NCBI GenBank assembly: GCA_013397865.1
Contig: VZTI01002344.1
Location: 1,329,737-1,393,736, forward strand
DNA: 64,000 nt
Direction: 5' to 3'
Source of the DNA: Struthidea cinerea
Taxonomy: Eukaryota; Chordata; Aves; Passeriformes; Corcoracidae
Part shown: piece by piece, positions 27,187 through 40,850 of the stretch
Layout: the number at the start of each line of letters is the position of its first letter
Position numbering within the stretch: the first letter of the stretch is position 1
Notes under the pieces: model-generated
Told to the model about the DNA's origin: nothing
What the model saw: only the letters and a program-made list of their open reading frames with translations
Database searches by the model: none
Position numbers and translations under genes: made by a program

Positions 27187-30100
27187 TTTCAGAAAGTGGA
27201 ACCATCTGCTGGACACAGCATTCCTTTTAACAATATTTACATTACAGCTTTTGTAGCATCAATATGGCCACTATCAGGGTCACCTGTGTCTCTTGGCTTG
27301 GAAATGTACACCAAAACCTGCTTTCTCAATGGATTTTCTTTCTTATTATTTAAACATTCTACCTCCTGTCTGTGAAATCAATTCCTTGACTACCTCACAA
27401 AAAAAAATAGTTTTTCACACACTTCCCCAAAAATAAATTCTAGATATTCTCAGTCATTTAAAAGAATCACCAAATCACCGAGCCACCAACAGTGTTGTTT
27501 CCTTGCCCAGCAATAATTTTCACAATATCTGTAGCTATGCTCACTAAATTGTGCCTCTGAGTTGGCGCAGCTGTTTGAGCCGGGCACCAGCGCAATCTGG
27601 GGGCCCTTCCCATAACTTTGAAATTCACAGATAAAAATCTACACCTTGATATTATACTCCTGTTCTTCATGTCTCAATCTCAGCTTTGAGTGTGATGCCC
27701 TTTGAGGCTGCTCCCAGTTATTCTATAAAATACTCGATGACAATAAACTCTCTCTCTATATTCACGTGTAAGTATACACGTATATACATACACTATATGG
27801 ATATATAAAAGCATATTTATTTATATAAAAATGTACCTCTGTACACAAACATCTAGTGCAACGTTTGACTGTGAAGGCTTTTCAGAGGCTGCCTCAGATC
27901 TTTCTGTGTTTAAATACTCTTTCCCACACTGACAGGTGGTTATGAATTAACATCTTCATACCTTGCATTACTACTGGGTACACTTGCAAGGTGTTTCATT
28001 TCCTCAGGATTAAACACTTTGTTCGGAGACAGTGGAAGCAAATTCTGCTTCCTGTTGAAAGACTTCTGCTGTTGCCTTGATGCATCATGAATTTTTTGTT
28101 GCTCCGTACTGGTCTACTCAACTCCCCAGTGTAAAACTAACCAATCTATCTAGACTCTTTGTCTGCCCCTTCCACCCCTGTCAGTTGAAAAGGGTTTTTA
28201 CTTCTGCTATAAACTCTGACCAGTTTTCAGCTCAGGCAGCTGTTGTATGATTTCTTGATCACATCATGTGTTTATTTGCAGGGGTCTCAAATTCTACATT
28301 TCATCTAATTTTGTATTAATTGACTGATTACTGGGTGAGCATTCAGGTTTACCCACAGGTTAGCTGCTGCTCAGAGGTGGTCCTGATGCCTTCTTTTGGG
28401 TCACAATGCTGGTCCTACGCAGATTTTCAACCACAGTGAGTATTGTTCTTGCTTTTGTTCATTTCTCCCTGCTAAATTTTGAACGAAGTGGCTATGATAT
28501 AGTGCAGTGTTATGTTCTCTCTTCCTCACTCTCCCTCACTGTACAGAACCAAACTGAAAGCAACTTTTCTATGTGTCTGAATTACAGGATTCCAGAAAAA
28601 GTAAGATGAGCTACTTTTAAAATTATTGTTGTTATTACTATTAATAGTAGTAGTATCTTATTTACTCAGTAGTTTTGTCATATAATGGCATATTTCTTTT
28701 ACCAGCTTCTACCTTCCCCTTTATCCTGTCCTCTTATGCTGCTCCTGTAATAAAAAAAGAAGAAACTGGGAATGCCCAAGAGAGTCATGGCACCAATCCA
28801 CCACTATGGGAGAAGGGATTTGCTGTAGGGGAAGCAGACCTGTGGTAGGAATGGATCAACACGCTTCAGTGATGATGACTGAGGTTATTTTCAGCAGAGC
28901 TGTTTCGCACATTACTTCCTTGCTGTTTTGCCACTGGGGGTAGCCAGCCGTTCGGAGACACGACATCTTCTTTGGGTTGTTATGAAAGCAGCAGATGCCA
29001 CCACGGGTTTTCCACTGGGACTGAATGAAGTGTTCAGTAACCAGAATGGTCCTACCTAAGGCAAGTTACGTATTGTATTGAGAGGTGACTGCCGTTCCTT
29101 CCCTGTCTGTCGTCAGTTCACACAACATGAAATAGTAAAACTGGCAACAGTTTTCATAACACCTTTCATCTAGAAGCATCCCAAAGTCTTTACAGAATCA
29201 GTTTTCCCTACTGTTAAAACATGAGAATCTTTAGCATCCAGTAACACTCTAAGAAATTCCAGGGCAGGAGATGGGACACTAACAAAAATCATACACCCAG
29301 ACTAGGCAAAACTTTACTGTTTTGGAGAAATAAACCTTCTGAACAACCCAACAGAGCTGTCCCATCCATGTGCTTCAAAATGGCTCTTGAAACATCTACA
29401 TTTTGGAAACAAAACCATATTCAAGCTTCACAGGCTATGCTTACCTAGCCTGTCAGAAAACTATTTCCTACTTTGTCTTTTTTGATGAACCAGCCAGGAA
29501 AGTATGTCAAAATAGACAGCCATTTGCTAACAATCAGTCATGCAGTCAAGGATGATATGCAGATACTTTGTACATAAAGTAAAAAGACACTGTCATTGCC
29601 CTGAATAAATTACAATATAAGCACAGAAATAAAACAATGCCAGTGGAAACAGAGGAGGAACAACTAAAATATTTAAATACAGCTAAAACATAATGGGTAC
29701 CAAACTATTCCTTAAATTTAGAGGGACTAACACAAAATAAAGACATTATAAATATAGGTTTACCTGCACGAGGCTCTATTTGATCATTACTCTTGTGGAT
29801 TTTTTCTTTAAACTCAGTGGTAGAAATTGAAAAGAGACGATGAAGATGTAAAGATGATTGACACAAACTACAAGATGGATTAGCATTAGTGAGAAAAGAA
29901 GGGAAAAAAAGGAGATAAAGACATTTGAGCAAGGAAGAAATAGCCTATGCAGCATGACAGGTTCAAAAAATCACCTCAGGACCACAGAGCTAGTAAAAGT
30001 AAGGGAAACAGTATTTCATATCCAAGTAGGTTAGCAGGCATATCTTTTCACGTGTTTGAACTCATCTGTTTATCCTGTTTGAGGCAGTGTCTCTAGAACT

Positions 30101-30465
30101 AGGTATTTGCCACTTGAAAGGTTTTTTTTAGCAGTCACTTAATTTTTGCTATGACTAAACTGGCTATTATAGAAGTATTAGTGTGCTATGCTACTCCAAT
30201 TCAGCTAGCTCAAATTCTTGCTGCAAACCTAAGGGATGAAAAATATTTAGGAAAAAAGCCCCCCACCTGCAATATTTGAAATTGAGTGGTAGGAGTTGTC
30301 TGCATTGGGAAATTGGAGTGATTCCAAAAGGCTCAAAAAATATCCTTCTGCTACTTGATAGTTATTAAAACTTAATTTTTTAAAAAAAAAGGCATCAGTA
30401 ACGTGCTGACTACCAGCAAAACCTATCACTGTAATAGTCTGTAATAGGAAAGCAGCATCTTCTGT

Positions 30466-30614
30466 CGGGGGCTGTGTCTCGGGCTACACGGCGCACTGCG
30501 CTGGTGGTGCCGAAGTTTAAAGCTCTGCTGCCATCTGCAGGGGTCTGTCCTTCGCGTCTCTGCAAACCCGGAGTGCTCTCTGGAAACTTCCCCCTCAGCA
30601 TCACGCTGCCGTCG
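30466..30614. promoter_or_regulatory. CpG-dense patch with CTCF-like motif
   Basis: Twelve CpG dinucleotides lie within about 150 bp, against an AT-rich and CpG-poor surrounding of several kilobases. Inside it, 30528-30541 read on the minus strand is CCTGCAGATGGCAG. This fits the vertebrate CTCF core consensus CCDSYAGRKGGCRS at every position. There is no splice donor or start codon arrangement that I can defend as a first exon. It may be an insulator, an orphan CpG-island promoter of a non-coding RNA, or a remnant of a GC-rich repeat. The motif match is seen directly; the function is inference. Confidence 0.4.
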
Positions 30615-30642
30615 GCATGTCAGACTCCATCATGACTGCTCT

Positions 30643-30678
30643 TCTGTTTATACCGCCCTCAAATTCTGTTTATACCGG
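30643..30678. repeat. 13-bp direct repeat, 22 bp apart
   Basis: The word tctgtttataccg occurs twice (starting near 30643 and 30665), just downstream of the CpG-dense patch. No function is inferred. Confidence 0.8.
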
Positions 30679-30699
30679 CCAGATAAATTCAAGGTTAAG

Positions 30700-31900
30700 C
30701 TGCAAAGATGTCAAAGATAAATTCGGGCTATACTTAGCAATTTATTACAATTGCGGTTTTTTTAGGCTATGTCATTTCTGTGAGCTTATTTCTACTGTGG
30801 CAAAATATGCCATTAACTGATTATGAAAAGTCTGCAAACCTGATCAAAAAATTAATTTATTTGAACTCCTGCTCTATAAAGAGAGGTGTGATTGCTTCTT
30901 AACACGGGACAATCCTGCTCATGGCCAGACGACCATCTTCAACAAGTATCAGTCCAAAGTTTTCTTTAGACCCCCCTTCTTGCTATTAGCATACTTTAAA
31001 AAGCCCTTCATATCTGACACAACACTGACCAGTTTCAACTCTTATTGCGCTTTGGCTTTTTATGTCTTCTCCCTGCATGTACAAACCACAGCTCTGAAGC
31101 ACATATTCTATAGATTCATTGCTGGAAAGAAAAATAAAGGGTTCAAATACAAGGATGAGGATGATTTTCAGATTTGATCCCTCTACGTGTCAGTTCTAAG
31201 AGCAAAATAAATGAGATAGAGTGAAGACACTCCTGCATTTGCAGAGACTAAGCAAATTTCTACCTTTCTTTTCACCTGAAAGTGCTGGCTCCTGAGGTAC
31301 CTTTTTACCTAATCTGAATAACAGCATTGGAGACAAATAGATTTATTGCTGATTCCGTCAAAGTTCTGACTTACCTTTCGCATCTAACAGATTGATTTGT
31401 TTCTGATTTGGAGAGTTCAGTTTCAGGTCATTTTCTGATTCTTCTTGATTATTTTTGGCAGGGTTCTCTGTACTACATTCAGCATGAGATCACTTTGATA
31501 ACAGAAATAATTAAATATTTAGGATAGACACAAGATTTTTCTTTATGTGAACTAAAGATAAGGTTAAGTAATCCTCACGTTCAAATTTTTTTTGTTTGGA
31601 AACTGCTTTGCTTCTTAAAATGACTGGTTTCATGAACAGCAGTGACAGCAGCTTGTGGCTGACAAATGTCAGTTTTGAAAGTATTTGAGGTTAAAAAGAG
31701 TTAGAAACTAGCACTGACACTTTATTTCCAGATTTGTTTTTTGTGATACAATCATTAGATACTGCAGCCTTGAACCTGCTGTCACAAAAAAGAGACTAGA
31801 ATCATAGTAAATCTCATAATGTTTCCACTGTATTGGTAACGTGGGCTACAGAGCTCCTAAGTGGCTGACATAAATCTGAAAGTGTCATTGTTTGGCTCTG
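30700..31900. other. Intergenic, nothing recognised
   Basis: AT-rich sequence with short overlapping frames only. I see no exon, repeat family or RNA gene here. Confidence 0.5.
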
Positions 31901-31904
31901 AAGG

Positions 31905-32365
31905 CCTCAACACTAAGAATGCATGAGTTTCTCCATCAACTGTTGCCTGGTACTGTAGTTAAAAGTGAGCATGTGCTCTGACATGTCATCTCCACAACCT
32001 GCAGTTCCCTCAGGAATATCCATATGCTCTGGTGTGGTCTGTCTTCCATGGACAGCAGTGCCTATTCTCCACCATAGAGCATCTCCTCTGATCTTGGTGT
32101 CCCTTGTCTTGTTCCTCACTCTTTTTGTTTCCTTCTCCTCTTTCCATTTAACATTTTGTTCTCTTTCTAAAATACATTTCCACAGAGGTGCCACCAGCCT
32201 GGCTGCTGGGCTCAGCTGTGTCCTGGTGTGGGTCTGAGGTGCAGCTCTCTCCAGCTGGCTGTGTCCAGAGTGGGGCAGCCCCTGACCTCTTCCCACAGAG
32301 GCACCCTTGCAGCCTCTCTCTGCCCTGCTACAAAACCTTGCCACCCATACACAGCATAAAGTGAC
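31905..32365 (-). mobile_element. Probable avian dispersed-repeat remnant
   Basis: The wording resembles a repeat seen in many bird genomes: 'cctcaggaatatccatatgctctgg', 'tccatggacagcagtg', 'cagaggtgccaccagcctggctgctgggctcagc', then 'cccttgcagcctctctctgccctgctacaaaaccttgccac'. A 143-codon minus-strand frame covers it (32344-31913), but its composition is uneven and it resembles no protein family, so I do not call it a gene. I recall the pattern from avian repeats (probably retroelement-derived) but cannot name the family with certainty. It abuts further LTR-like sequence at 32545-33745, so the region may be one broken element. Confidence 0.4.
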
Positions 32366-32544
32366 TTTAAAAATGACACAAAATTAACTTCCACTCATAT
32401 ACTTTTTGTTCCTGGTCCCTTCTCTCTAGAGACGAACTAAGGTTATGCAGAGGAGAAATGACCGCAAGTGGGGTGTTGTGTGACACTTGATAGAGAAAAT
32501 GACAAGCAGGTAGTGCTGGAAATAGGCTGAAGAAAAAGACAGTC

Positions 32545-33270
32545 TTATGATTTGTGCAGTTGTCACAGATGAGTGCTTTAGGTTGTTCAAAGAGTCACCG
32601 GCAGAGGTATAAGCAAAAGCAGGTTTAATATTAAAGTGAAAGCACAACAGGGTTCGTTGGCAAGGCCCACTCTACTACTTAAAGGACACAGAGAAAAATT
32701 GGACTGAAATCTAAAAAATTAATCTATCTAAACCTAAAATCAACCAAAAATTATCTATGCAGAGGCTGGGCATGTAAAAGGGTAAGGACAGAAATGCTGA
32801 AGGATAAAAGGAACAAGGAGACCCTCCCACAGAGTCACAAGGTTCAGGGTAGACCTGCTTGCTAAACTTAGCCCTGAACTTGACCAGCAGTTTAGGCCTA
32901 AAGGTTTTAACAGCACTTCAACTTAATAGCACTCAATCGATAGCTCAATTTAAACAATTTAGCAAAACGTTCCTATAAAATTTAGCATAGCACAATAGTA
33001 ACTCACTCACAGGCCTAAGTTACTCACAGAAGCTCAGAATGCAACATTCACAGTACGTTTGCTGCAGCATATTCACACCTGCACACTCACACAGACCTAC
33101 AGGAGTGTGTACAAGGTATATCCCTGTGAAAATTCCCCTCCAATTCAGCAAAATACTCACATCAGATGCCTTTGCATCTTCTCCATGGGCAAAGGGTTGA
33201 GCCACTGGGAGTGGGGGTTTCAGCCCAGGCTCCGTCATAGGCGCTCAGTGGCAGCACTTCAACTATAGCA
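32545..33270 (-). mobile_element. Probable ERV LTR-like sequence, minus orientation
   Basis: Read on the minus strand, the low-coordinate end looks like an LTR R-U5 junction. An ATTAAA polyadenylation-type signal (32624-32629) is followed by CCTGCTTTTGCTTATACC and then CTCTGCCGGTGACTCTTTG, finishing in a TGACA-type end near 32554. The composition is uniform from there to about 33270 and differs from the AT-rich flanks. No coding remnants of gag, pol or env are evident, and no target-site duplication could be fixed. The LTR reading is an inference from structure and from recalled similarity to bird repeats. Confidence 0.45.
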
Positions 33271-33274
33271 AATT

Positions 33275-33745
33275 TGAGAGCTAGCTGGCCCTAAGAGTTG
33301 TCCCACTGAGAAGAAGATTACTGATTGCAGCCCGCTGCAGACCAGGAGAGCACAAAGAATGTCACTGTCAGGACCACTTCTCCCATGAGAAATGGCTTTA
33401 GTCAAAGTAATTTTCCATCCCGACCACAGTTCAGGTGGGTAACGTTCTTTGAAGATTTGAGAACAAAAATGTTATTCTGTTTGGGTTGTTATTCAGGCAA
33501 GAAAAATAAGTTTCCAAGGCTGTTTGTTAAGAAACAGAAGCTCCTCAGCCATCTCCCAAGTTCCTGGGAGCAGATGGTGTTTCTGATAAGCTCCGGAGGA
33601 GCTGAGCACAGGTGCTGTTCATCAAGGCCAAGGCACAATGAGCATTTCTGAGATCATGGTATGGCCTGAGGAGAAGGGTGGGGTGCATTGCACCATCGCA
33701 GCAATAAAACTGCACTCTGGAGAAAGAGATTGAATCCCAATCTTT
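33275..33745 (+). mobile_element. Possible LTR-like sequence, plus orientation
   Basis: An AATAAA (33703-33708) is followed within 45 bp by an R-U5-like tail (aactgcactctggagaaag, then a TTGAATCCC word) near 33745. The GC-richer upstream 400 bp could be U3. The left boundary is uncertain and no TG...CA ends or target-site duplication were found. Frame 33325-33651 is open on plus but has no family resemblance. Confidence 0.3.
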
Positions 33746-36700
33746 GCCATAAAATTACTAAACAGTATTTAGCAGTTCTTTAAAACAACAATGACCAAGT
33801 TCTCTAAGGCAAGGAGATATTTTTCCTCCTACACTGTGACTCACAGCTAACATATTAACTGATTGAGTACATAATCAAATCTTTAGCCACAGAGGTGGGT
33901 GCCTAGAACAAGCCAGGTATTTTAGGTATGACAGGAGATAATGAGGAGCATGGCATAACCCTGAAAGGATCTACACAGAGTGAGCTCAGGCAATTGCTAG
34001 CTGAGGTCTACCTGGAGTTTTAAGCGCAGGCTAAAAATGCACACACTGCTGACCTGGCCCCTCCACAGCTCTGCATCATACTGCATCAAAGCTGACAGAC
34101 TCCATAGACCTGAGCTGGCTCTTCACAAACTCTGAACTAGTGTCTCTGCATCCTCAGCATCATTAACTTGGGACCCAGACGAATCATCCATACACCATTA
34201 ACTGCACATCCAAGGATGTTCAGTTTGTTCCCATATCCAGGTCCCTTTCTCCAGAACCTTCATTTTTCTATGCGCTCTCTCTGCTGCACAAAATCCACAC
34301 ACACACTCCCCTCCATGCCCCAACTTGAGACCAAATTTTCTACTACCATATATAAATTGGCAACTAAAAGCTACTTGTTCAACCTCATGCACACCTTCTC
34401 TTGGACAAGACTGTAAATTTAAAGCTCAGGATTAGGTAGCTCACTCTTGCTCTGGAGAATTTTCTTAAGGTTTCCGTTATGTTCTTTAAAAGCTGTAACA
34501 CAATTAAAGCATTTTCCATTTTGCAAGTCAGCAGCCATCTTCAAAATGTTAAATGGTTTGTTTAAATTAAAGCGCTTGTTCTGTGCTTGAATTTAATGCT
34601 TTATACCAAAATCAATATGAACACAATGCAAGTCAGGTCAGAGGATTTAAACAACTGGAGAATCTTAGTTCTGCTTTTCAAGACTTCAGACTACTTAGCA
34701 ATCATTTTCTTCTAAAGAGTAAGTCATATTTTTAATATCTATATAATCTACACTAGCAATCCAAGGAAAAAATAGATCACTCTCCAATCTCTGCAACTGG
34801 AACAAGACCTGTCTATTTCAAGCAGGAGTAGCTTGCTTGAGGAATTAGGGGAATTTCCCAAATTTTCAATTACTGAAATAATATCTCATATTGGCTCCTA
34901 AAGCACAGCGTTATTTACATCACTTTCAAATGCATATGACAATGCCTCTTTCTGAAAATCGGTTCCAGATCTGAAATCACTTACCACTTTCCAGTCAACT
35001 AAAACAGGCATGCTTTTCAGTAAATCCAGTTGTTCATTCAAATCTAGCTCTGGATTAATGAGTTCAGGACAGTTTCCCATACACCGATACTAACCTTCAG
35101 ATACTCATACCTGATACAAGCCATCATCTTTCAGCAAGTTTCAAACCACTCCCACCAGCCACATTCACAGCAAAACCAAAATGAGCACATGGCAGCACTT
35201 TATTAAATCTCCCCCTGCTGTCTATTTTTTCCCTGCTTCACGTCACCAAGTACCTTAACCTGCTGCACATGTGGGATGTCCATTATTTTTTCTACGTGCC
35301 AAGATTGCCGTACACGTGCTGCAGTAAATTCGTAAAGAAACTCGATTTGTACTAGTTTTTGTGTTGCAAACGTGGTGTCTCGGCAACAGTCACGCCTGCT
35401 TTTCCCCCTGCAGATGCTGTCCTGACTCACCCACTCGTGGATACAGCAGCTTCATTTGGCTGTGCAGCACCAGTGCACACACATATATATAGCCTTTACC
35501 TCTCCTTCCGTGGGGCACTGAACTACGCAACTTCCAGGGGATGAAATATGGGAGGGTTTGCATGTGCTGCTTTGGGCCTGGGAGGCAGAATTAGGGTACA
35601 GCAAGTGAATGTGTGCAGACTGTCAAGTCAATAACCTATGAAGAAATTTTTGGTTTTGTTTCACTTCCAGCAGCTGATGTTCTATACTTTTCTCCATAAA
35701 TAAGCAAAATTTCTATGAATTCTTTAAAGGTCAGGCCATGCCAAGCACCAATAACCGTATAAGATGTTATTTGAAAAAGAGTTACTGGCAGTAAAACACT
35801 GTAAAATAACCTACATGGATTTTAGTAAAAATGTTGAGATTTTAAGGTGCAAGTTATGAAAACAAGAGCTGTCTTAAGCTTCTTTAAATACTACTTTTTT
35901 TTGGAGTAGCTTTTTAAAATTACATCAGTCACTAAAAGAGAAGATGTAGCTCTTCCAGATAGACCAGTATTTTACACACAAAACCACAAGAACCATGACA
36001 GTTATACAGTACAAATGCAAACCAGTAAGTAGCATGTGTATCTTATTTTAATTTTCACTTTTCTTTTAGGTTTTCTCCACCTTTCGCTGTTTGTATTGCT
36101 TCTGCTAGTTGCAGTTCTTTATACTGCTTCTTGTAATCTCAATAATTCTTTTCTTGACTTAATAATCTGTTTAGTCAATGGAAACATTATCAAAACAACA
36201 ACAACAGAAAAAACCAAAACAATCAATTGAATCAACTGCAGAACTTTTTTCAGAATACACCAAACTGAAAAAAGAAATAGCATCGTTAAGAGGTTAAATA
36301 TAACTAAGTAAATACCTCCTTATCTCTTAGTTACGCTCATTTGTAAATTTGACTTATTAGGTATATTGTCTTTATTCTTCAGATGGCACTTACCAATTCC
36401 AATAGCATACCCATTAATATGATACATTCTAACACAGCTGTCAGCTTCTCTCTCTCTGTCCTCACTTTTTCTCTCATATAAAAGGTGATGAAAATACCTG
36501 GAATATCTTCTCATCCCCTGAAGAAATGCAAGAACTGCTCTCCTAAACAGCAAACTAAACCACCAAGTGACATCAGTATTTGGATGGGATTGCTCTGGGC
36601 AGCAAGACCTAGGAAACTGTTGGAGTTCTCATTTCTGTCTTTGTGGGTGCTGCACATAGAGAAACAAAAAAGCAGATGTATGATATGCATTAAAAAAATG

Positions 36701-39700
36701 AACTTGCAAAAAGGAAAACACAAGAGGGCAACAACAACAAAAAAAAACCCCTCAAATACTGCAAGGTATTATTTTGGGGAATGAATTCTTAAAAATAGAG
36801 GAGTATATTGAATTGTGGAGTGCAAAACCAGATTTGAGCCAGTGCTGGAGAACACTAATCTGGGGCCAATGTTGGACCAGCTATGGTAATAACAGGTATA
36901 TCCAGTGCTGAATAAATGAGTCACAGATGTAGTGACTGTACTGGATTTATCTCTAGAACCAGGAGAATCAGCTCTTGCATGTCAGCTCTTCATACTCTAT
37001 TGTTTTAACTTCCTTATAATAATCCTATAAAGACCATGAGACTTAGGGAATTTGACAAATATCTGAGGAGAAGTTGTGTGTAAATGATGGTTACAGAATG
37101 GCTCATAATGAAAATCTTAACTCTCAAAAATGGCAGTAAAAACTTCTGCCATATCATTCTGTAAGTACAGCTAAGTAGTTTCTTAAAAGGGCTATGGATA
37201 TCCTCACCAAAAAAGCCCTTCTCTCTATGAGCATATAATTTTCTGTGGTGGCTTACATATTTACTATTCTGGGTACAGATGGCAGACCTATGATGAATTT
37301 TGGAATTCAGTCAATATCGCAGCATTCTGCCCTTTAAATCTGGCTGTTGTGTGAGACAATTCTCAGAGGCTTTTAGACTAAGAGAAAAAGAAAGTGCTCC
37401 CTGGAGAAAACGGGTATTGGATAGTGTCACTTCAGTTTTGCCCAAGTGGAGTTTGAGATAGCTGCTCTTCTTCCAAGAATTGATCCATTTCAGACATTGT
37501 AGAATCTCTGCAGTAAGATTGGTTCTGTCTCTGGAAAAAGCAGGTGGATCTCATCAACAAAAACCAGTGTATTTCTACATGTTCAGGAGAAGAATACACA
37601 ACTTTTGTACTTACAGAGAATGTTACAGACAGAAATTGCTCCCACAGTCATGGAATAAATAATAAGCCAATTAAAAGAAGTGAAATTATGTATTTGTGTG
37701 GAGCTTGGCAACATGCCCAGCTCTGCTGGATAGATGTGAGATTCATAAACAGCTCTTTCATCAAACCGGCGTTATCCCCCCAAATGACAAGAAGAGGCAG
37801 CTCATATGTCAATTGAGATGTCAGAAGAAGAGAATTTGATCAAGGATTAAAAAAACCCATTAATCTACTCTACAATAGTGCTGATACTCTCTGATGGTTT
37901 TGCTGCCAAAATTCCCAAAGTGAAGTAATCAATAACTAAATCAAGTAATCAATCTCTCCAAATCATATTATACAGGAAGAAAACTTATTTTCAGTTACTG
38001 GACACTACAAAAGTCTAGAAGATGAAGTGAAGGGAAAAGGCTGTACTCAACTGAAAGTGCTGAAATTGCAGGGGAAATCTAGGTCAGGAAAATTCAATTA
38101 CAAGAGCTGTGTAAGCAATTGAAAAAAAACACACTAATATTCATTAGAGGGAAAAAAGGCTTACTTTAATTTTCAAAAATAAATTTAAATTTGAAAGCTT
38201 AAGTAGTCACAAAATATATGTTTGAATGTGATCATTCACACTTTAAATTCTAAATGGGAAATGTGTGGGTAAGCTGCACAAGTGACAATTGCAATGCAGA
38301 AACCATACTACTTAGGCACTGAATTAATGCTGTAATTTGAATCATGAATATCCACAACAAATCGTTCATAAAATATGCACACAGGGAAAACGTTTACCAA
38401 ATAAATTTACAAACGCAGGCAATAAAGTTATTGTGAGGATTTTTCTGAGCATTTTGTCAACAGAAGAAAGAAAATAATGTACTGAATAAATTATCCTCCA
38501 GAAATAGCCTCTTACTTTGTGATTACTGAGTAGATTGGCAAGAGTTACAAAAACTTTAATGCAACTGAGTATTAACATTTCATTGTACAATTTATTTAAA
38601 TGGAAGAATTTAAGGATTTTAAAATTGCTGCAACTTGCAAGTCTATCTCATTTTACACAGTTGATTTGGACATATTATTACCACAGTGGGACAGCCCTAC
38701 CCTAAATACAGCTCTAGGGAGAGGAGAATTGTATACCCTGTAAGGAAGGGGATGTTTTTCCCGTTTTGAAAACCACTTAAATGCTATTATTACTATTGGA
38801 ATAGATTTTCTCACAGGTCAGTTGAGGTAAAATATTGTGTGAAATCTAAATGTGGGCCGCCCTATCAGCAACTGGCAGAAAGAGAACCAGATAGCAGACT
38901 TCAGACCAAAGCAAACCAATGCATTTAGTTTTGCAAAGATATTTTCTGGCAGCTCCATTTTAATATGCAGAGCATAACTTAAAATATTTTGGGGTAATGC
39001 CCAAAGATTTGGGGGGGTGTGTTTAAGTAAACTGTTACTTTTTTTCATTTACTTAATTTTATAAATATTTATTCCCAAACCAAACAATGCTAGGTATCCA
39101 TTTCCCATCTATCTGATGCACCATGCACATATCCAACACACACAGAGGCTAAAAATAAACATTACTAGCTGTTAGTCTGTGGAACACTTTAAACTGAAGC
39201 GCTGTCCATCAGCCGAGATCTTAGTATTGCTTAGGTATAAAAAACAACTCTAGATTGCTGTTAGAAATTGCACACATTTGGCTAAAAATAACGTCTTCCG
39301 GGACCAATGCAAAGAGGAGTCTGAATCCTACTGTATTAAACACATGTAGTGTTATACCTGCAAAAATATCTTGCTAAATACCATGGAAAGAGGCAGGATC
39401 AAAACTAGAGCAGATTTAACGGGCTATTTATTTTGTTTCTAGAATAGACCACTGATTTTACTGCCTCTAAAAACTACAACTAGGTTTCATTCAGAAAGAA
39501 ATACCTAAAACATTCTTGCACAGCTGCATTCCTATGAACAGCTGTTTTAGTTCCAAGAGATTAAAATGATTACATTTGGGAGTTTAAAGTGTAACCACAG
39601 AATCCATTTTTTTCTCCCTTTGGGGCATTCAATGTAGTGCTCCTGTGAATGAATCATGTCTCAGGTTCTAACAATATAGCTCAAGCCTAAGCTGTAATAC

Positions 39701-40850
39701 CTTATATCAGTCAGGTTTTGGGGTCTCATACAGCTTTTCATGCTCCTGTAAACAGCTTCTCCTTTTACTCCTCTCACGTAATATAACCTTGAATTTGCAG
39801 TCAAAACATAGTGTTGATTGTGGGTTTCCACAAGCCAGGCCCATCAGTTATCCCTAACTTAATACTTCTACTCCACAGTCCTATGTCCTCATGCCATTTT
39901 ACTTTAACTGGTAATTTACAAATGCGATAAATTACATCTAAATATATTTATCAGGAAATCTAATTAGCAACACTCATATGTTCATTTGAGGTGTGGATCT
40001 ATACAAGCTAGTGAAGGCAAGGTATAAGACAATGAAGAACCATTGAGATTTAGAAGCTGAGGGCTTTGAGCCAGTTTTTGGGCTGCTTACTGCTAAAAAA
40101 AATTACTTCTGAATCTTCATAATAAGGTGATCATGCATCTTACTAAAACACACAAGATTCTTACCTCCTTTCAGCTAAATCCAATAGAAAATTTTCTCCA
40201 AGTTTGCCATGTACAAGAAGAAAAATGAAGTATATAGCAAATGGAAGCTTAAAAGTCAACTGAAAAAAATAATAAACATATCTCCTTGTGTGAATGTTCT
40301 CTCTGAGTTTATTTCTTTCAATTTCTATTGACTGTGCACAGACAATACAACTGAATTCCATCATTACAATCCCATAACACAGTGATGTAAAAGGTAATAG
40401 CTATAGATTAAAAGCATCTGAAAAGTTGTTCTAGAAGACAGCTATGTGATGGAAGTACACATCCTGCAGATACACCAAGACAGAGGACTGGGAAGAAAAG
40501 CAAAAGATTCTGCCATCAAGTGGCTGGAGATAAAAACAAGCAAGTTAGATAGAGGCACAAACTGCCAGCAGGAAAAGGAAGCAGCAAGATCATGGAAGAA
40601 ACAGACACGGCCTATTGATGTTCACATTTTAACTCTCACTACAGGTGGAGCACTCAGTTATCATAAAAAATAACTCCTATCATATAATTACTACCTAAAA
40701 CAAGGCCCCACAGCTCTGGTCTGTAATTCAGATGGAGGCTTGAGAAAGATAGAAAGCATTATCATGAATCAAACAGCCACCTAAGCATCATCCTAAGATT
40801 TAGGCGCTTTCATTGTGCAGGTGGTTTGACAGTTCCATGTTCATGAGTCT
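33746..40850. other. Gene-poor intergenic DNA
   Basis: AT-rich sequence with short chance frames. A few weak direct repeats (for example aagtaatcaat near 37923 and 37945) are the only structure seen. No exon, RNA gene or mobile element is supported. Confidence 0.5.

Larger units (their letters stand above)
22931..30430. other. Gene-poor intergenic DNA with small tandem duplications
   Basis: No recognisable exons. Three short tandem duplications are visible (23671-23708, 26942-26991 and 27145-27186), with an 11-bp inverted repeat at 25875-25907 (aatgtaatatt / aatattacatt) and an AT-rich alternating tract near 27750-27835. Open frames of up to 122 codons (27007-27375) span the tandem duplications and have no family resemblance. 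Confidence 0.5.

Noticed and set aside
27720..27840. AT-alternating tract as a possible origin or regulatory element
   Set aside because: It is ordinary low-complexity sequence with no flanking signals.
31913..32344. 143-codon minus-strand frame as a gene
   Set aside because: It coincides with repeat-like sequence and has no coherent domain or splice context.
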